In this document: piece after piece, positions 45,213 through 46,926 of the stretch
How positions within the stretch are numbered: position 1 is the first letter of the stretch
How the letters are laid out: every line of letters starts with the position of its first letter
Assembly (NCBI RefSeq): GCF_000373105.1
Contig: NZ_KB890452.1
Location: 1-46,926 of the forward strand
DNA from: Neolewinella persica DSM 23188
Lineage (GTDB): Bacteria > Bacteroidota > Bacteroidia > Chitinophagales > Saprospiraceae
Direction of reading: 5' to 3'
DNA length: 46,926 nucleotides
Notes under the pieces: model-generated
What the model was told of the DNA's origin: nothing
Seen by the model: the letters and a program-made list of their open reading frames with translations, nothing else
Databases searched by the model: none
Position numbers and translations under genes: made by a program

Positions 45213-46001
45213 ATGACCATAAACGACATCACCACCCACCTCGAATCCATCGCTCCGGCTCACCTGCAGGAGAGTTACGACAACGCCGGACTCATTGTCG
45301 GCAATCCCACCACCGAAGTCACTGGCGTGCTGACCAGCCTGGACTGTACTGAAGACATCATCGCCGAAGCAAAGGCCAGGGGCTGTAATCTTGTGGTCGC
45401 TCACCACCCCATTGTTTTTCGGGGCCTGAAACGATTCAATGGTAGCAATTACGTAGAGCGCACCGTCATCAAAGCGATCAAGGAAGATGTGGCGATCTAC
45501 GCCATCCACACTAACCTCGACAACGTACGGCATCAGGGTGTTAACGAGCGCATTGCCCAGCGACTTGGCCTGGGGAACCTGCGCCTCCTCGGCCCGAAAG
45601 ATGAAGACGGGACCATCGGCTCCGGCATGGTCGGTGAACTTCCGGTTGCGATGGAAGAAACAGCTTTTCTCCACCACCTGAAAGCAAAAATGGAGACCTC
45701 CGTGGTGAAACACACCCAATTACTCGAACAACCCGTAAAAACTGTTGCCCTCTGCGGCGGCTCCGGCGGTTTCCTGCTCAGCCAGGCAAAAAAGGCTGGA
45801 GCACAAGTATTTGTTACGTCCGATTACAAATATCATGAGTTCTTTGACGCCGACGGGGACCTGGTCATCTGTGATATTGGTCATTATGAAAGCGAACAGT
45901 TTACAACTCAATTACTTGCGGAGTTGTTAAGTAAGAAATTCCGTACCTTTGCGGTTCTTTGCACAGAGCGTATTACTAATCCGGTACGCTACTTCGTGTA
46001 A
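45213..46001 (+). CDS. Nif3-like dinuclear metal centre protein
   Basis: A 262-residue protein of the Nif3/YbgI family. Conserved elements are DNAGLIVGN (about 23-31), H64/H65 in VVAHHPIVFRGLKRF, D103 in AIHTNLDN, and the C-terminal ICDIGHYESEQF with the last His and Glu ligands. Members form toroid hexamers with two metals per subunit; function is uncertain, and GTP cyclohydrolase I type 2 is a name used in databases without strong support. Length equals the short form without the inserted domain found in many Bacteroidota proteins. It is followed after 37 bp by a zinc-ribbon protein on the same strand, a pairing often seen in this phylum. Confidence 0.92.
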   Translation: MTINDITTHLESIAPAHLQESYDNAGLIVGNPTTEVTGVLTSLDCTEDIIAEAKARGCNLVVAHHPIVFRGLKRFNGSNYVERTVIKAIKEDVAIYAIHTNLDNVRHQGVNERIAQRLGLGNLRLLGPKDEDGTIGSGMVGELPVAMEETAFLHHLKAKMETSVVKHTQLLEQPVKTVALCGGSGGFLLSQAKKAGAQVFVTSDYKYHEFFDADGDLVICDIGHYESEQFTTQLLAELLSKKFRTFAVLCTERITNPVRYFV

Positions 46002-46038
46002 ATCCCCGCTAACTAAAGTAATAAACTACCCCCGACGC

Positions 46039-46803
46039 ATGGCAGTACTGACCGAAAAGACAGTAGAAGAGAAGATGCGCGAGCTATATCGCCTGCAACA
46101 AATTGATAGCAAGATCGACGAGATCGAAATCCTAAAGGGTGAACTTCCGATGGAAGTAAGTGACCTGGAGGATGAGATCGTTGGCCTCAATACCCGTGTA
46201 ACCCGCCTTGAAGGGCAGGTGAAAGATCTCACTATGGAGATCGGCCGCCACGAAGCCAACATGCACGAGTCTGAGTCGCTCATCCTCCGCTACGAGGAGC
46301 AGATGAACAACGTGAAGAACAACCGCGAATACGAAGCCCTGATGAAGGAGACGGAGATGCAGCGGTTGGAGATTCAGCTGTCTGACAAAAAAGCCGGCTC
46401 TTCCGCTCGTGAATTGGAAACCAAGCAGGCTGCCCTCGATATGACGATCGAGAAGCAGACCGCGAAAAAAGAGTTGCTCACTGTAAAGCAGGAAGAACTC
46501 AAGGCGATCATCACAAAGACAGAGAAGGAAGAAAAGAAATTACGTCGTGCTTCCGAGAAGCAACGTAAAGAGATTTCTGACCGCCTGCTTAAAGGTTACA
46601 ATCGTATCCGGAACACCTATCGCAACGGCCTCGGTGTGGTAACAGTGGAACGGAACGCTTGTGGTGGTTGCTTCAACGCCATCCCGCCGCAGCAACAGCT
46701 CGAAATCAGTCAGCGTAAGCGGACAATGATCTGTGAGCACTGTAACCGTATCCTGGTTGATCACAACATCGAACAGGATATGGTGGAAGACGAGGAGAAG
46801 TAA
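46039..46803 (+). CDS. Zinc-ribbon coiled-coil protein (CT398/zf-RING_7 type)
   Basis: A 254-residue protein. Residues about 10-185 form a long antiparallel coiled-coil hairpin (LQQIDSKIDEIEILKGELP ... KEEKKLRRASEKQRKEI), and the C-terminus has a four-cysteine zinc ribbon (ACGGC and ICEHC about 30 residues apart) with NAIPPQQQLEI between them. The family is widespread and commonly sits next to Nif3-like genes, as here; the role is unknown but RNA or protein-complex binding has been suggested for relatives. The start at 46039 gives MAVLTEKTVEEKM; an upstream in-frame ATG would overlap the Nif3-like gene. Confidence 0.9.
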   Translation: MAVLTEKTVEEKMRELYRLQQIDSKIDEIEILKGELPMEVSDLEDEIVGLNTRVTRLEGQVKDLTMEIGRHEANMHESESLILRYEEQMNNVKNNREYEALMKETEMQRLEIQLSDKKAGSSARELETKQAALDMTIEKQTAKKELLTVKQEELKAIITKTEKEEKKLRRASEKQRKEISDRLLKGYNRIRNTYRNGLGVVTVERNACGGCFNAIPPQQQLEISQRKRTMICEHCNRILVDHNIEQDMVEDEEK

Positions 46804-46831
46804 TTCACTCCCTGTTTTAACTGAAGAAATA

Positions 46832-46926
46832 AACATGAGTCATCCCGAATTTTGAGCCCACATTAAAGTGAGGCAAATCGAGATGGCCATTCTAAGTCTG
46901 TAGAGCGGTATCGAGGCATCTCGGTA
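46832..46926 (-). mobile_element. Right end of a second insertion-sequence copy (contig edge)
   Basis: These last 95 bp are the exact reverse complement of 189-283. The outer sequence differs on the other side of AACATGAG, so the element end lies here, 28 bp after the stop of the zinc-ribbon gene. The element continues beyond the window. Confidence 0.85.
46840..46926 (-). CDS. Transposase, C-terminal fragment (identical to the copy at the left edge)
   Basis: The last 28 codons of the transposase (starting YRDASIPLYRLR, ending MWAQNSG and stop), in frame from the window edge. Identical at DNA level to the end of the partial gene at 3-275. Confidence 0.7.
   Translation of the reverse strand, partial: YRDASIPLYRLRMAISICLTLMWAQNSG

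Noticed and set aside
45159..45216. Operator or riboswitch before the Nif3-like gene
   Set aside because: The repeated TTGGTC words look like another short-word array; no stable structure or known riboswitch core is visible.
1..46926. Composite transposon formed by the two edge IS copies
   Set aside because: The interval carries a tRNA gene and housekeeping genes such as rfaE2 and Nif3-like, with no sign of a mobile cargo; exact coincidence of the IS ends with the window edges points to assembly breaks.

Overview
The window looks like one contig of a Bacteroidota genome, most likely from the Saprospiria/Lewinella side of the phylum. This rests on LytTR and propeller-type two-component systems, secreted proteins ending in type IX secretion (T9SS) sorting domains, lipoproteins, -7 promoter boxes of the TAnnTTTG kind and very weak ribosome binding sites. 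The organism is inferred from gene content only. Both ends are the same insertion-sequence tail in opposite orientation (1-283 and 46832-46926, 95 bp identical), so the contig probably stops where a multicopy IS could not be assembled through.

Layout. 289-9480: tRNA-Leu, pirin, nitroreductase, an SdiA-regulated-like protein, a Cys/Met PLP enzyme, a secreted unknown, a LytS/LytTR-type sensor/regulator pair, a small protein with an anti-sigma-like zinc motif, an FKBP and a PepSY membrane protein. 9669-21314: an M20 dipeptidase, a T9SS cargo protein divergent from a GH13 amylase with a duplicated leader, an outer-membrane barrel, a GH32 lipoprotein, a TPR protein, an SPFH lipoprotein and an M23 lipoprotein. 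21725-28618: two short ORFs joined by a -1 slippery site, an ABC half-exporter, a fragment of a kinase gene, a duplicated alpha/beta protein and a TPR histidine kinase. 28778-43739: a large T9SS protein, an EGF-like lipoprotein, a tandem pair of secreted paralogues, and a signalling island made of one NarL-type regulator, two propeller histidine kinases and an unknown 215-aa protein. 43754-46803: a membrane protein, rfaE2, a Nif3-like protein and a zinc-ribbon coiled-coil protein.

Two layers of structure lie on top of the genes. First, four promoters (upstream of genes starting at 25734, 32426, 35482 and 39326) share a palindromic CCTCCACATGAAAATGTAG-like site exactly 24 nt from a CTTTG/CTTTA-type -7 box. 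One of the four drives the NarL-type regulator, so I propose an autoregulated regulon run by the 35843-43739 island, with cell-surface or secreted proteins of unknown function as outputs. Second, a REP-like palindromic element (left half GGCGCGGCCGCAGGTGCA, right half TGCACCTGCGGCCGCGCC) occurs in at least 14 places, as about 86-117 bp pairs or single halves. Nearly all lie in promoter or intergenic DNA, one motif falls inside a coding region, and one abuts a gene fragment.

Limits: all homology calls are from recognition of motifs and family patterns, without searches. Starts were chosen by signal peptides, domain starts and promoter position, because ribosome binding sites are not informative here.
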